Shown here in pieces: positions 34,895 through 44,657 of a stretch of DNA of 64,000 nucleotides; position 1 is the first letter of the stretch; each line of letters opens with the position of its first letter. Both the position numbers and the translations under genes were made by a program. Below the pieces are notes generated by a model. The model was not told the DNA's origin, ran no database searches, and worked only from the letters and a program-made list of their open reading frames with translations. This DNA comes from an uncultured Lachnospiraceae bacterium. Its GTDB lineage: Bacteria > Bacillota > Clostridia > Lachnospirales > Lachnospiraceae. The stretch lies in assembly GCA_910587045.1 (NCBI GenBank), contig CAJULG010000001.1, positions 250,116-314,115 on the forward strand. Direction: 5' to 3'.

Positions 34895-36252
34895 TTTAAT
34901 GTAATCTTACTGTTTAAATCGAAATAGCCCACCGAATTCTTCTGGGAGATCACCGTCAGGTTAAATGCGTCATACAGCCGGTGATATACTACAAAATCCA
35001 TCTGTTCATAACTGGTACACCCCAGTGAGATCAGATACTCTCCCCCGTGCAGCGTCATTATCTGCCGGAAGGTCACCTCTGTAACATCTCCTGCATGCTT
35101 TACCCCTACATTGATCTCCTCATACAGAGTATTGGTGCCCGTCAGATCATTGCCCATCCGGTCCTTGATCGTATAAGCAAAGATCGGCTCTTCAATGGTA
35201 TCATGAAAGAGGATCTTCATTTTAATCCTGAATTCCTTGTCCTTCTCAATGCTGTTTGTGATGATTCCATTAGCGTCCAGCATACAGAAATCAATAATTT
35301 CCGCCTTCTTATCCCCATACTCTACAATACTCGGATTGACGTTAAACCGGCTCTTCCACAGCACGGCATCTGCCTGCTCCGGCTCTTCATGGTCAGACAC
35401 GTTGTCATCCGGATCAGACACTGCGGATGCTTCCGGTACTGCTCCGCTCTCTCCTGCCTCCTCCGGGCCTTTGTCCGTCTGCCCTTCCTCCTGTGACTGC
35501 TCCGCTTCCTCATCATACTGATTGACCAGTATTTTCTTATAGATATCAATGATCTCCTTCGGCGTTCCCTCCTCAACAACATGTCCCTTGTTCAACAGGA
35601 TCGCCCGGTCACAGTATTTATTGATGCTTCCCAGATCATGGCTGACAAACAGGATCGTTTTATTATTCGCCTTGAACTCCTCGAACTTTCGGAAGCATTT
35701 CGCCTGAAAGAACACGTCCCCGACGGAAAGCGCCTCATCCACGATCAATACCTCCGGATCAATATTAATGGCCACTGCAAAGGCAAGTCGCACGAACATA
35801 CCACTGGAATAGGTCTTCACCGGCTGGTTGATAAAATCTCCGATATCTGCAAACTCTATGATCTCATCCAGCTTCTCAGTCATTTCATCTCTGGAAAATC
35901 CCAGCATGGTTCCATTTAAATAAATATTTTCAATACCGGAATAATCCGGATTAAAGCCTGCGCCTAATTCCAGCAGGGCAGATATCCTTCCGTCCACCCG
36001 GACACTTCCTTCTGTCGGCGACAGCACACCGGTAATGATCTTCAATATCGTGGATTTCCCGGAGCCATTGGTTCCGATGATCCCGACCGTCTCTCCCTGC
36101 CTTACCGTAAAATTAATGTCCCGCAGAGCATAATGCTCCTTATAGCGCTTTCTTCCCCTTGCGCTAAGCGCTTCCTTTACACGGTCCATGGGATTGTCAT
36201 AGAGCTTATACATCTTAGTTAAGTTTTGCACGGTAATTACTTCTTTATTCAT
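34891..36252 (-). CDS. wzt: Polysaccharide ABC exporter ATPase with glycan-binding tail (Wzt-like)
   Basis: This 453-aa protein has an ABC ATPase domain at 1-240 (Walker A G-T-N-G-S-G-K-S-T at 60-68, signature Y-S-S-G-M at 148-152, Walker B V-L-I-V-D-E at 168-173). An acidic low-complexity linker (about 245-298, rich in Glu, Gln, Ser, Pro) follows, then a Wzt_C-type beta-sandwich to the end with G-T-N-T and a G-G-E-Y-L-I-S-L segment. In E. coli O9a/O8 such tails recognise the capped end of the glycan and gate export. It lies between Wzm and the methyltransferase. Confidence 0.93.
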   Translation of the reverse strand: MNKEVITVQNLTKMYKLYDNPMDRVKEALSARGRKRYKEHYALRDINFTVRQGETVGIIGTNGSGKSTILKIITGVLSPTEGSVRVDGRISALLELGAGFNPDYSGIENIYLNGTMLGFSRDEMTEKLDEIIEFADIGDFINQPVKTYSSGMFVRLAFAVAINIDPEVLIVDEALSVGDVFFQAKCFRKFEEFKANNKTILFVSHDLGSINKYCDRAILLNKGHVVEEGTPKEIIDIYKKILVNQYDEEAEQSQEEGQTDKGPEEAGESGAVPEASAVSDPDDNVSDHEEPEQADAVLWKSRFNVNPSIVEYGDKKAEIIDFCMLDANGIITNSIEKDKEFRIKMKILFHDTIEEPIFAYTIKDRMGNDLTGTNTLYEEINVGVKHAGDVTEVTFRQIMTLHGGEYLISLGCTSYEQMDFVVYHRLYDAFNLTVISQKNSVGYFDLNSKITLK

Positions 36253-36270
36253 CGTTCTCTTCCCTCCGCA

Positions 36271-37635
36271 TTACAGCACATCTGCAAAATGCGGCTTCAA
36301 TTTCCGCATCAGCCGAAGACCGATAATATTCAGGGCAATGGTAAGCACCCAGAACCAGATCATCATATAATAATTATGTGTAAACCAGTGTCCGTCGATC
36401 AATGCCTCCCGATACCCATTGGTAACATAGAACAGCGGGTTAAACCGGTATGCCCAGCTCCACTTCGGGGAAAGCATATGATAATCCCACATGATCGGAG
36501 TCAGCCACATCATAAACTGCATAATGATATTCAGAAACTGACCCACATCCTTCATAAATACATTTAAGGTAGACGTGATCATGGAAAGTCCTAAGGCAAG
36601 CATAGTCAGACAGATGGAATAATACACCATGTCGATCAGATGCAGAACCGGCATCCTCCCATACAGCGCATAGACCAGGATGATCAGAAGATTAAATATA
36701 ATGTTCATGATAAAGGATGCAGATACCTTTACCAATGGTAAAATATCAATATTAAACACCAGCTTCTTTACAATATAACTGTATCCGGTAAATGCGTTAT
36801 TCCCGTTGATCCATGCATCCGAAAAGAAGTTCCACGGAATCATGCCGGCAACCAGCCACAGCAGGAATGGTGCATTGGAAATCGGCTGGGAACGAAATCC
36901 CACCTGAAAGACAAACCAGAACAATATGATCGTCATGATCGGCTGCGCCACCGCCCAGAACACGCCAAAATAGGAACCGGAAAACCGGCTCTTAAAATCA
37001 CTGACGGCTAATGATTTTATCTGCTTTCTTGCTGTAAGAACCCCCCGCAGAAAATCAACGATCACCCGGTGGTTGCATAAAAGCACGAGAAGCATGGCAA
37101 GAAAACCGGCCGCCATAACTATATAACGATAATTTACCGTTGTATTCACGCTGGTGGCATGATCACACTCTGTATAGATAAACGGATCCGCAGTTCCGGT
37201 TTTCAGCGTCAGGTAATCTTCTCCCAGTTCCGCCGCCTGAATATCATTCTTGTCAAACCCGTCAAGGTCCCCGGCTTCATACCTCCTTGTTTCATCGTCC
37301 ACAATAACAGAAAGCCACTGGATATCCCAGTAATTGATCTCTGTATCACAATCTATCCGCAGGGTCGTGATCCGCTTGGAAGGCAGTGCAAAATGCAGGG
37401 TCTGAAACTCTGTCCCGCCGGTGATCTTCTGAGAGACACACCGGGATTCTGAGAATTCCTCCCCCGGATTTTCCAGATAATACACCTTGACCGTGGTATC
37501 CTGATCCGTACGCATTCCAATCTCTACGTCTAAATCCTTCTGGGTATAGACCAGGCGACCCGGCATCGTCAATCCTAAGAACAATGCCGTGCACAGACTG
37601 ATCACAACTGCTGCAATTATATATTTCTTATTCAT
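36271..37635 (-). CDS. wzm: Polysaccharide ABC exporter permease with N-terminal extension (Wzm-like)
   Basis: Residues about 205-454 form an ABC-2 type permease with six TM helices. Typical Wzm is about 260 aa; this one has about 200 extra N-terminal residues: TM1 at 4-22, an extracytoplasmic beta-rich domain at 35-170, and TM2 at 171-187. That domain resembles the beta-rich module of the kinase at 32457 and the middle of the glycosyltransferase at 40367 (shared pattern of R-I/L-D, then D-P about 40-55 residues later, then alternating hydrophobic strands). It precedes wzt by 18 nt. Confidence 0.88.
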   Translation of the reverse strand: MNKKYIIAAVVISLCTALFLGLTMPGRLVYTQKDLDVEIGMRTDQDTTVKVYYLENPGEEFSESRCVSQKITGGTEFQTLHFALPSKRITTLRIDCDTEINYWDIQWLSVIVDDETRRYEAGDLDGFDKNDIQAAELGEDYLTLKTGTADPFIYTECDHATSVNTTVNYRYIVMAAGFLAMLLVLLCNHRVIVDFLRGVLTARKQIKSLAVSDFKSRFSGSYFGVFWAVAQPIMTIILFWFVFQVGFRSQPISNAPFLLWLVAGMIPWNFFSDAWINGNNAFTGYSYIVKKLVFNIDILPLVKVSASFIMNIIFNLLIILVYALYGRMPVLHLIDMVYYSICLTMLALGLSMITSTLNVFMKDVGQFLNIIMQFMMWLTPIMWDYHMLSPKWSWAYRFNPLFYVTNGYREALIDGHWFTHNYYMMIWFWVLTIALNIIGLRLMRKLKPHFADVL

Positions 37636-37641
37636 AGCTTA

Positions 37642-38598
37642 TTATCCTACCTCGTTATTCTGTCCCACAATAAAGCGGCTGGTATCCGGACTCCAATGAT
37701 CTGTCATCCGCCGGATGCCCTCCTTCAGTCCCACCACCGGCTGCCAGGAAAGCTCCTGCGCTGCCTTTTTGCAATTCAGTATATTGGTATTCACATCCGA
37801 AGATTTGGCATCCATATAACGCTTCGGGATCGTGATCCCGGTTACCTGTTCCACACAGGTTAAGATATCCAGTACCGAAGTGCCTGCACCGCTTCCGATA
37901 TTAAACACCTGCTCCGCTCCCTGATAGGCTACCGCCCGGCCGAACGCTGCCGCCAGATCGTCAATATAGATATAATCCCGGACCGCCTTTCCACTGCCCC
38001 AGATCTCCACTTCCTGCTTCAGATATGCGCTGGCAATAAAGGTAGCGATCACTCCCTGCCCGCGAAACGGCTGCTGCCCCGGACCATATGGATTGGAAAT
38101 CCGCAGGATCTGAACACCAAGTCCGTAAAGCCGGGCATATAACTGCAGATACTTTTCCACTGCCAGCTTATGAATGCCATAGGCACTCTGCGGATCAGTC
38201 GGATGCTGTTCATCAATCGGCGTATAAACAGGAATTCCATATACCTGTCCGCCGGACGAGGCGTAGATCAGCTTCGCCGCCTTTCTCTCCACACAGATAT
38301 CAAATAACCGGAGCGACGGCAGCAGATTATCCTCTGCATCCTTCAGAATATTACGGTTAGACTGATTCGGCTGACTGGTACTCACCAGATGGATCACACA
38401 ATCCCCCTCCTGCACGGTCTCCCGGATATTCTTTCCGGAGATATAGTCTCCTTCTGCAAATGCGATCTGATTCTGTTCAAAGACACGATCTGCCGCCGGA
38501 ATCCGGTCCAACACCACTACCTCATGTCCTTCTCTCTTTAATTGTATGGCAACATTGGTTCCGATGAAACCGGAGCCGCCGATCACTACCACTCTCAT
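37642..38598 (-). CDS. NAD-dependent sugar epimerase/dehydratase, GalE-like
   Basis: This 318-aa extended short-chain dehydrogenase has G-G-S-G-F-I-G at 7-13, an S-S-G-G-Q-V-Y-G active-site serine segment and the catalytic Y-G-I-H-K. It resembles UDP-glucose/UDP-GlcNAc 4-epimerases and related reductases; the substrate cannot be fixed by eye. It lies 6 nt upstream of wzm and probably supplies a UDP-galactose-type or related donor to the ABC-exported glycan. Confidence 0.8.
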   Translation of the reverse strand: MRVVVIGGSGFIGTNVAIQLKREGHEVVVLDRIPAADRVFEQNQIAFAEGDYISGKNIRETVQEGDCVIHLVSTSQPNQSNRNILKDAEDNLLPSLRLFDICVERKAAKLIYASSGGQVYGIPVYTPIDEQHPTDPQSAYGIHKLAVEKYLQLYARLYGLGVQILRISNPYGPGQQPFRGQGVIATFIASAYLKQEVEIWGSGKAVRDYIYIDDLAAAFGRAVAYQGAEQVFNIGSGAGTSVLDILTCVEQVTGITIPKRYMDAKSSDVNTNILNCKKAAQELSWQPVVGLKEGIRRMTDHWSPDTSRFIVGQNNEVG

Positions 38599-38621
38599 GC
38601 TTTATTCCCCTTGCATTCTTC

Positions 38622-40349
38622 CTATTCCTCAAACAGTGCATGGTACTGCTTCGCTATATTCACCGCAGAGAAGAAATCCAGAATCTCCGTTCCATGCTGT
38701 CCGGCATTCTTCTTATACGTTTCCATCCTGTCATACCAGAGTTCAAAATTCTCCGCATCACTCATAGATGCATCGATGATATGTCCGCCCTCTGTCTGAT
38801 CCAGAAAAAGCTTCAGGTCACCCGTATCCGTAGACAGAACCGGAACCCCGATACACATTGCCTCGATACTGACAATCGCCAGTCCTTCATATACAGATGT
38901 CAGAACCAGGCCGTCCAGTACCTGGAATAACTCCGGCGTACTTTCTACAAACGTAATCCGCTTCACACATTGCATCAGGTCATGCTCCATCCTGTACTGA
39001 TCGACCTGTTCACTCAGTGTGCCATCACCGACCAGCAGAAATTCTATCTCATCATGCTTCGGACTGACCTGCCGGATCATATTCAGATACCGGATCGGAT
39101 CCTTCTGCTCCGTCATCCGTCCGATCAGGGCAATATGCTTCTTCCCGGGATCCAGTCCATACTTTTCGCAGAGCTGCTCCCGGTTCCAGCTTTTAGCCAT
39201 CACCGCCCGGATCCTGCCGTCATCGATGGCGGAATAAATGACCCGGATATCCTGTTCTGCCAGTCCATAGGTATCCATAAATACCGTCTTGATCTTTTCA
39301 TTGACTGCAATATACTTGTCGACACGATGCATCCCTTCTGTATTGTAATACTCGATCCAGCCATACTTCGTATCATAGACATCCTGTGCCACAATAGTCT
39401 GCTCCTGAAAGATTTCCCGGAAAGAAAGCATATTCGCTTCCAGCCACGGAGAATTATTACAAAGCCAGACCACCTCCGGATGATACATCTCCCGCAACCG
39501 TCTGAAAGAATCAAAATAATCATCAAATTCCACCAGTTCCCGCAGGTCATAATTGGCAACACAAAGACCCTTCAGCTGATGATTCAGGGAACCCTGTCCC
39601 TTGGCATGCCGCTCCATGGTTATCACACAGAATTCGTACTGATCCTGTAATGCCCGCATGATCTCAATGGTATTCCGTTCCACACCACCCACAGCCATAA
39701 AGATCGGTACGACAAAAACCATCTTCTTCTGACCGGTAAAATGATAAGCCATATCCACAGCATGATAAACCGGAATTTCCCGTATCCGATTTCTGTGCAT
39801 GATATAACTTTCCTGAACCAGCTCCAGTTCCGCTCCCGGAAGCTGCTCCATAAGATTCACAGTCACATCTGACTTACAATAGCCGGATAAACGCAACAGC
39901 TTTCCGCAAAGCGCCTTTCCTTCATCGGCAATTCCCTTTACACTTCCACAGCGCTTTGCAGAATAGATTACTGCATCCTCCAGACAATCCGCACCGATCA
40001 GCGGGAAATCATCTAACGTATTCGATACAATAACATAATCCAGGTCTCTGCCCAACAGCGAATAGGCGGCCTCCAATAACTGATTGCCATCCATTGCCTT
40101 CCGGCGGGGCGCATATTCATAGCAGCGGATATTCCCGTCTACATTCTCTCCGGCTGCTGTCCCCGGCGTTTCATTTTGAACCGCATCCGGCTGCATTCCG
40201 ACTATGCTCACCTTTTCCTGCAGGATACTGCATGCCCGGCTGTATTCTTCTATCATTCCGGCATCTTCTGTCCGGACTGTGATCCGGATCCGGTCCATAA
40301 ACCGGTCACTATCCGGTTTCCGAAATAAAGCTTTGAAAAAATTAATCAT
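38622..40349 (-). CDS. GT4 glycosyltransferase with unknown N-terminal domain
   Basis: This 575-aa protein has a GT-B glycosyltransferase in residues about 208-570 (F-V-V-P-I-F-M-A-V-G-G-V-E-R-N, L-I-G-R-M-T-E-Q-K-D-P, and E-G-L-A-I-V-S-I-E-A-M-C-I-G-V-P-V with the donor-binding Glu pair). The first 190 residues match nothing I recognise. It is 17 nt after the giant GT2 gene and 23 nt before the epimerase. Confidence 0.82.
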   Translation of the reverse strand: MINFFKALFRKPDSDRFMDRIRITVRTEDAGMIEEYSRACSILQEKVSIVGMQPDAVQNETPGTAAGENVDGNIRCYEYAPRRKAMDGNQLLEAAYSLLGRDLDYVIVSNTLDDFPLIGADCLEDAVIYSAKRCGSVKGIADEGKALCGKLLRLSGYCKSDVTVNLMEQLPGAELELVQESYIMHRNRIREIPVYHAVDMAYHFTGQKKMVFVVPIFMAVGGVERNTIEIMRALQDQYEFCVITMERHAKGQGSLNHQLKGLCVANYDLRELVEFDDYFDSFRRLREMYHPEVVWLCNNSPWLEANMLSFREIFQEQTIVAQDVYDTKYGWIEYYNTEGMHRVDKYIAVNEKIKTVFMDTYGLAEQDIRVIYSAIDDGRIRAVMAKSWNREQLCEKYGLDPGKKHIALIGRMTEQKDPIRYLNMIRQVSPKHDEIEFLLVGDGTLSEQVDQYRMEHDLMQCVKRITFVESTPELFQVLDGLVLTSVYEGLAIVSIEAMCIGVPVLSTDTGDLKLFLDQTEGGHIIDASMSDAENFELWYDRMETYKKNAGQHGTEILDFFSAVNIAKQYHALFEE

Positions 40350-40366
40350 CTCTTATCCTCTCTGGA

Positions 40367-43123
40367 TCACTCCACGACATAATTCAGGAAGCGGTTTCGA
40401 AGGGCTTCATCCTCCAGCAGCAATTCCTCCGGATGCTCGATTCCCTTTGCCCGCTGTGCCTCGATAAAGACCTTGATCATCCAGAATACCTTGTCATTTT
40501 GTTGAAAATTCAGGGATTCCGCCAGTCTAACAATGGTTTCACCGGCATCCTCCTCCTGAAAGATCAGTTTATTATAATACCGCTCCAGATTGGTAGCCAG
40601 CATCCATGCAATCTCAAACAGCATCCACTTCCGGTTGCTGGATATGGTATTCGTATTATGCACCCTGTATTTTAACAACGGCTGTTCTACCATAATACAC
40701 TCTGTAACCTCGGCAGCCCGAAGTGCAAAGTCCCAGTCATGGGCAAAGCGCAGATTCCGCATACCGCCGATCTTCTCATACAGACTTCTGGTAAACAGAA
40801 AGTTGCTGGTAGTCGATGTAAAGTTCGTCATCAGCAGATTCAGCTTAAAATCATCTGTAGCCTGATACGATAACTCCGGATGCTCGATCACCCATGGCTC
40901 CATATTCCGCCAGCCCTCTTTAATCCCAAGTGCCTTTCCGGAGGAATCAATGACCTGAATATACGAGCAGGCAAACTCTGCCTCCTTCTGTTCCTCCAGC
41001 GCGCGGATCATCTGCTCAAAGCGCATTCCGGTATAAATATCATCGGAATTCAATATGGCAAGATAATCCCCCTTTGCCATTTCCAGTCCCCGGTTAATGG
41101 CATTATGAGCGCCGGCATTCTGCTGACAGACCAGAGTGATCCGTTCATCCTCAAAGCTCTGAATCCGTTTCACAGAATCATCCCGGGAGCCATCATCAAT
41201 AATGATCAGCTCCAGATTCGGGTAGGTCTGGTTCAGAACGCTTTCAACAGCCTCCCCGATATACTGCTCATGGTTATAGCTCGGGATCACCACAGAGAGC
41301 AACGGATAGCTCTTTCCCCTTTGCAGCAGATCTTCCATGGAAACCTGTTCCAGCTTCCTCTCTGCCTCCTCTGTCAGATGACTAAAGAAAACCCTGCCGG
41401 AATCCGGAAGCTCCATACCAAACACCAGATCATTATATAACTGATACACCAGCCGGCGGAATGCATCCATCGGCAACGGTGATTTTGTGATCTCGTAGAT
41501 AAAATTACTTCTGAATTCATGCAATTCTGTCTTCTCAGACAAAATAACATTCCCCAGATAAGCGCTGTTCAGATACCTCCGGTATTCCTGAACAATGGTA
41601 CTGATATCCTTTCCGGTCCGGTTCTGAATACAGATATTCAATTTTCTCTGCTGATAAACGGATGTTGTATAATCCCGATTCCGCTGCAATTCCTCCTGAA
41701 TATCCTTTTGCAGCTGTCCCCGGACGGACTTTCTGTCATACAGATCAAATTCAATTTGAATATGATAGCTGCGATTCTCCTTTATCCCGGTCAGATAGAT
41801 CTGCGGATCCTCAGCCTCCGAAAAATCCAGCCGTTCTTTGCCGGTTCCGTTGGATTCCTCTATCTTCAGTCGCTTCACTCTGCCGCCTTCTGTCACGGCC
41901 TCTGCCCGCAGTTCCCGGACCAGACATGGCATGTCATAGGGATCCAAACGGAACACCTCTGTCCCTGTTATGTCTGTTTCCAGTCTGACATGAATCTTCT
42001 TCCGGCTGAAACGGACGGAATCCGCCTCCAGATAAATGCCATCGACCGGCTGAAACAGCTGTGTAAAACCAAGATACATATAATCAAATGCCGCTTCTGC
42101 GATCACAGAACGATCCAGTCCCTTGTCCCTTGTCAGCCGGAGTCCCCAGCCTAAATACATGGAAAACTGAAAGATATACTGGTACAACGCAGAGCATTCT
42201 GCCCGATATTCCCGCTTATCCTCCTGTGTGATCCATTCCTCCAGTTCTCTGGTTCTCGCCTTGCATTCCTCCGTACAGGCAAGGATCTCATTTCCCCGTT
42301 CTGATACCTGACCAGCCATGCGTTCTGCATATTCCGCAATGCATTCCTCATAATAGCGGATCCCCATTACCTCGTTATATCGAACATCCTCATGCAGCTT
42401 TCCGAAAACTACAATCTGATCCCCTGCAGACATCTGCCGGTTGCAGAATTTATCCACATCATTATAAATATGATGATGATATGCCAGGATGTCCGGATCA
42501 TAGAATATGGTTACGTCATTCTTATGCAGACGATAGCCAAGTTCAATATCCTCAAAGCCATATTTATCAAAGGTCAGATCAAAATGCTTGTCCAGCGCAT
42601 CCAGTTCTTTCCTGGATACACTGATATTCGATGTATAAAAATGCCGGAAATCCGTTATTCCATAAGGTGTTAAGCCTGCAAAACCAAACTGCTCGCAGCC
42701 TACATTGGTAATATGATACATCAGATGATTCAGCTGCAGATCCTTATGCCATTCAATCCTCCCCAGAGTACAGACCTTATCCCCGAATTTCAGATGATTT
42801 TCATAATGCCGGTTTATAAAATCCGGCTCCGGAAAAATATCATCCCCGGTAAAGATCACAATTTCTCCTTTTGCGATCTTCAGCGCGGCATTTCTGGCCC
42901 GGCTGGCGCCACCATGCTCATTTCTCAATATGGTAATTGGCAGTCCTTTAAATTTCTCTATGATTTCCACTGTGTTATCACTGGAAGCATCATCAGAACA
43001 AATAATCTCATAGGAATATCTTGTATTCCGGTCTACTGCCAGCCATTGCTCCAGCACTGCCCCGATCACATCAGACCGGTTATAGGTTGCAAATATTACG
43101 CTTACATTAATTGTGTTCGACAT
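40367..43123 (-). CDS. Two-domain GT2 polymerase-like glycosyltransferase with central beta module
   Basis: This 918-aa protein has an N-terminal GT2 domain (5-230; V-I-F-A-T-Y-N, G-D-D at 93-95, histidine-rich A-Y-H-H-H-I-Y at 214-220), a helical linker, a beta-rich module at about 377-463 (F-R-L-D-P-Y-D-M-P-C), a helical region, and a second GT2 domain (607-850; V-V-I-P-S-Y-N, N-S-D-D at 692-695). Two active sites in one chain are typical of enzymes that build a disaccharide-repeat backbone. The beta module is shared with Wzm and the WbdD-like kinase. It overlaps rmlC by 17 nt. Confidence 0.87.
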   Translation of the reverse strand: MSNTINVSVIFATYNRSDVIGAVLEQWLAVDRNTRYSYEIICSDDASSDNTVEIIEKFKGLPITILRNEHGGASRARNAALKIAKGEIVIFTGDDIFPEPDFINRHYENHLKFGDKVCTLGRIEWHKDLQLNHLMYHITNVGCEQFGFAGLTPYGITDFRHFYTSNISVSRKELDALDKHFDLTFDKYGFEDIELGYRLHKNDVTIFYDPDILAYHHHIYNDVDKFCNRQMSAGDQIVVFGKLHEDVRYNEVMGIRYYEECIAEYAERMAGQVSERGNEILACTEECKARTRELEEWITQEDKREYRAECSALYQYIFQFSMYLGWGLRLTRDKGLDRSVIAEAAFDYMYLGFTQLFQPVDGIYLEADSVRFSRKKIHVRLETDITGTEVFRLDPYDMPCLVRELRAEAVTEGGRVKRLKIEESNGTGKERLDFSEAEDPQIYLTGIKENRSYHIQIEFDLYDRKSVRGQLQKDIQEELQRNRDYTTSVYQQRKLNICIQNRTGKDISTIVQEYRRYLNSAYLGNVILSEKTELHEFRSNFIYEITKSPLPMDAFRRLVYQLYNDLVFGMELPDSGRVFFSHLTEEAERKLEQVSMEDLLQRGKSYPLLSVVIPSYNHEQYIGEAVESVLNQTYPNLELIIIDDGSRDDSVKRIQSFEDERITLVCQQNAGAHNAINRGLEMAKGDYLAILNSDDIYTGMRFEQMIRALEEQKEAEFACSYIQVIDSSGKALGIKEGWRNMEPWVIEHPELSYQATDDFKLNLLMTNFTSTTSNFLFTRSLYEKIGGMRNLRFAHDWDFALRAAEVTECIMVEQPLLKYRVHNTNTISSNRKWMLFEIAWMLATNLERYYNKLIFQEEDAGETIVRLAESLNFQQNDKVFWMIKVFIEAQRAKGIEHPEELLLEDEALRNRFLNYVVE

Positions 43124-43673
43124 AGGCTTTTATCCCACTCCACTTCTGGTCCTTTTCAGAAATTGTCAGTTCTTCCTTTGTCATTCCTTCCGGCATCGGC
43201 CATTCTACACCAATATCAGGATCATCCCACTTTAAGCCGCCCTCATCATTGGGATGGTAAAAATCAGTACATTTATATGCAAATTCCGCATGGTCAGAAA
43301 GCACGATAAAACCATGGGCAAAGTTCTTTGGAATAAAAAACTGCTTCTTATTTTCCGCAGATAATACTACACCGAACCATTTTCCAAAGGTTTTCGAACC
43401 CTTGCGCAGATCCACTGCAACATCGAATACTTCGCCGCTGACGACCCGTACCAGCTTGTCCTGCGGATACTGAATCTGAAAATGCAGCCCCCGCAATACT
43501 CCCTTGATGGAGCTGGACTGATTATCCTGTACAAACTCCTGATCAATGCCGGCTTCCTTATAGTCATTATAATTATAGGTCTCCATAAAGTATCCCCGTT
43601 CATCCCCGAATACCTGCGGGGTAATAATCTTTAAGCCCTCGATTTCACATGTTTCAACTGTAATCTTACCCAT
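43107..43673 (-). CDS. rmlC: dTDP-4-dehydrorhamnose 3,5-epimerase
   Basis: This is the third step of dTDP-L-rhamnose synthesis. The 188-aa cupin has the active-site L-R-G-L-H-F-Q-I segment, N-Q-S-S-S-I-K-G just before it, and F-I-P-K-N-F-A-H-G-F in the barrel. Length matches RmlC. It is preceded by an AAAGGAG site and lies downstream of rmlB and rmlA. Confidence 0.95.
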   Translation of the reverse strand: MGKITVETCEIEGLKIITPQVFGDERGYFMETYNYNDYKEAGIDQEFVQDNQSSSIKGVLRGLHFQIQYPQDKLVRVVSGEVFDVAVDLRKGSKTFGKWFGVVLSAENKKQFFIPKNFAHGFIVLSDHAEFAYKCTDFYHPNDEGGLKWDDPDIGVEWPMPEGMTKEELTISEKDQKWSGIKAYVEHN

Positions 43674-43733
43674 TCCCTATACTCCTTTATTGTTTCTATC
43701 CAATCTATTATCCTCTACTATACCACAGGCGGT

Positions 43734-44603
43734 CTACAGACCATTCGCCACATCTACCAGGTATTGTCCGTATGCAGTCTTCATCAAAGGCTCTGCCAGT
43801 TTTAATAACTGTTCCTTTGAGATAAAGCCTCTCTTGTATGCAATTTCCTCAATACAGGATATATATAAGCCCTGTCGTTTCTGGAAGGCCGCCACGAAAT
43901 CTGCCGCATCCAGCAGCATATCATGATTACCGGTATCCAGCCATGCAAAGCCTCTGCCCAATGTTTCTACCATCAGGGTTCCCCGGCGGAGATATTCGTT
44001 ATTTACAGAAGTAATCTCAATCTCTCCTCTCGCAGAAGGCTTTACATTCTTCGCGATCTCAACCACATCATTATCATAAAAATATAAACCTGGCACCGCA
44101 TAATTCGACTTTGGATGCTCCGGCTTCTCCTCAATGGATAAGGCCTTTCCCTGCTCATCAAACTCTACTACGCCGTATTCCCGCGGATCCTTTACATAGT
44201 AACCGAAAATGGTGGCACCCTCTTCTCTGGATGCAGCACTACGCAGTACCTTTGAAAAACTCTGTCCATAAAATATATTATCGCCTAACACCAGTGCCAC
44301 ATGATCGCTTCCAATGAATGTTTCACCTACAATAAACGCATCCGCCAGTCCTCTCGGCACCTCCTGGACCGCATATTCAAACCGCATACCGAGCTGTTCC
44401 CCTGTTCCTAACAGTTCTTCAAACACCGGCAGATCCCTCGGGGTCGAGATGATCAGCACTTCCCGGATACCGGCAAGCATCAGTGTGGACAATGGATAAT
44501 AGATCATCGGCTTGTCATACACCGGCATGATCTGCTTTGAAATTGCCTTTGTTAATGGATATAACCTTGTACCAGAACCGCCCGCCAGAATAATTCCCTT
44601 CAT
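43734..44603 (-). CDS. rmlA: Glucose-1-phosphate thymidylyltransferase
   Basis: This is the first step of dTDP-sugar synthesis. The 289-aa protein has G-G-S-G-T-R-L-Y-P-L-T at 8-18, K-P-M-I-Y-Y-P-L at 31-38 and G-D-N-I-F-Y-G, all RmlA signatures, and the family's usual length. Its product feeds both rhamnose (RmlBCD) and Fuc4N (RmlB-WecE). Confidence 0.96.
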   Translation of the reverse strand: MKGIILAGGSGTRLYPLTKAISKQIMPVYDKPMIYYPLSTLMLAGIREVLIISTPRDLPVFEELLGTGEQLGMRFEYAVQEVPRGLADAFIVGETFIGSDHVALVLGDNIFYGQSFSKVLRSAASREEGATIFGYYVKDPREYGVVEFDEQGKALSIEEKPEHPKSNYAVPGLYFYDNDVVEIAKNVKPSARGEIEITSVNNEYLRRGTLMVETLGRGFAWLDTGNHDMLLDAADFVAAFQKRQGLYISCIEEIAYKRGFISKEQLLKLAEPLMKTAYGQYLVDVANGL

Positions 44604-44657
44604 TTCTCATCCTCCTTGTTATCGATCAGATCGCTTGCTTTCTATTAACACACTGAA

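Noticed and set aside
38970..39650. 226-aa plus-strand open frame
   Set aside because: It is antisense within a well-supported GT4 gene and has no recognisable domain.
41519..42154. 211-aa plus-strand open frame
   Set aside because: It is the antisense shadow of the 918-aa glycosyltransferase; no ribosome binding site or motif.
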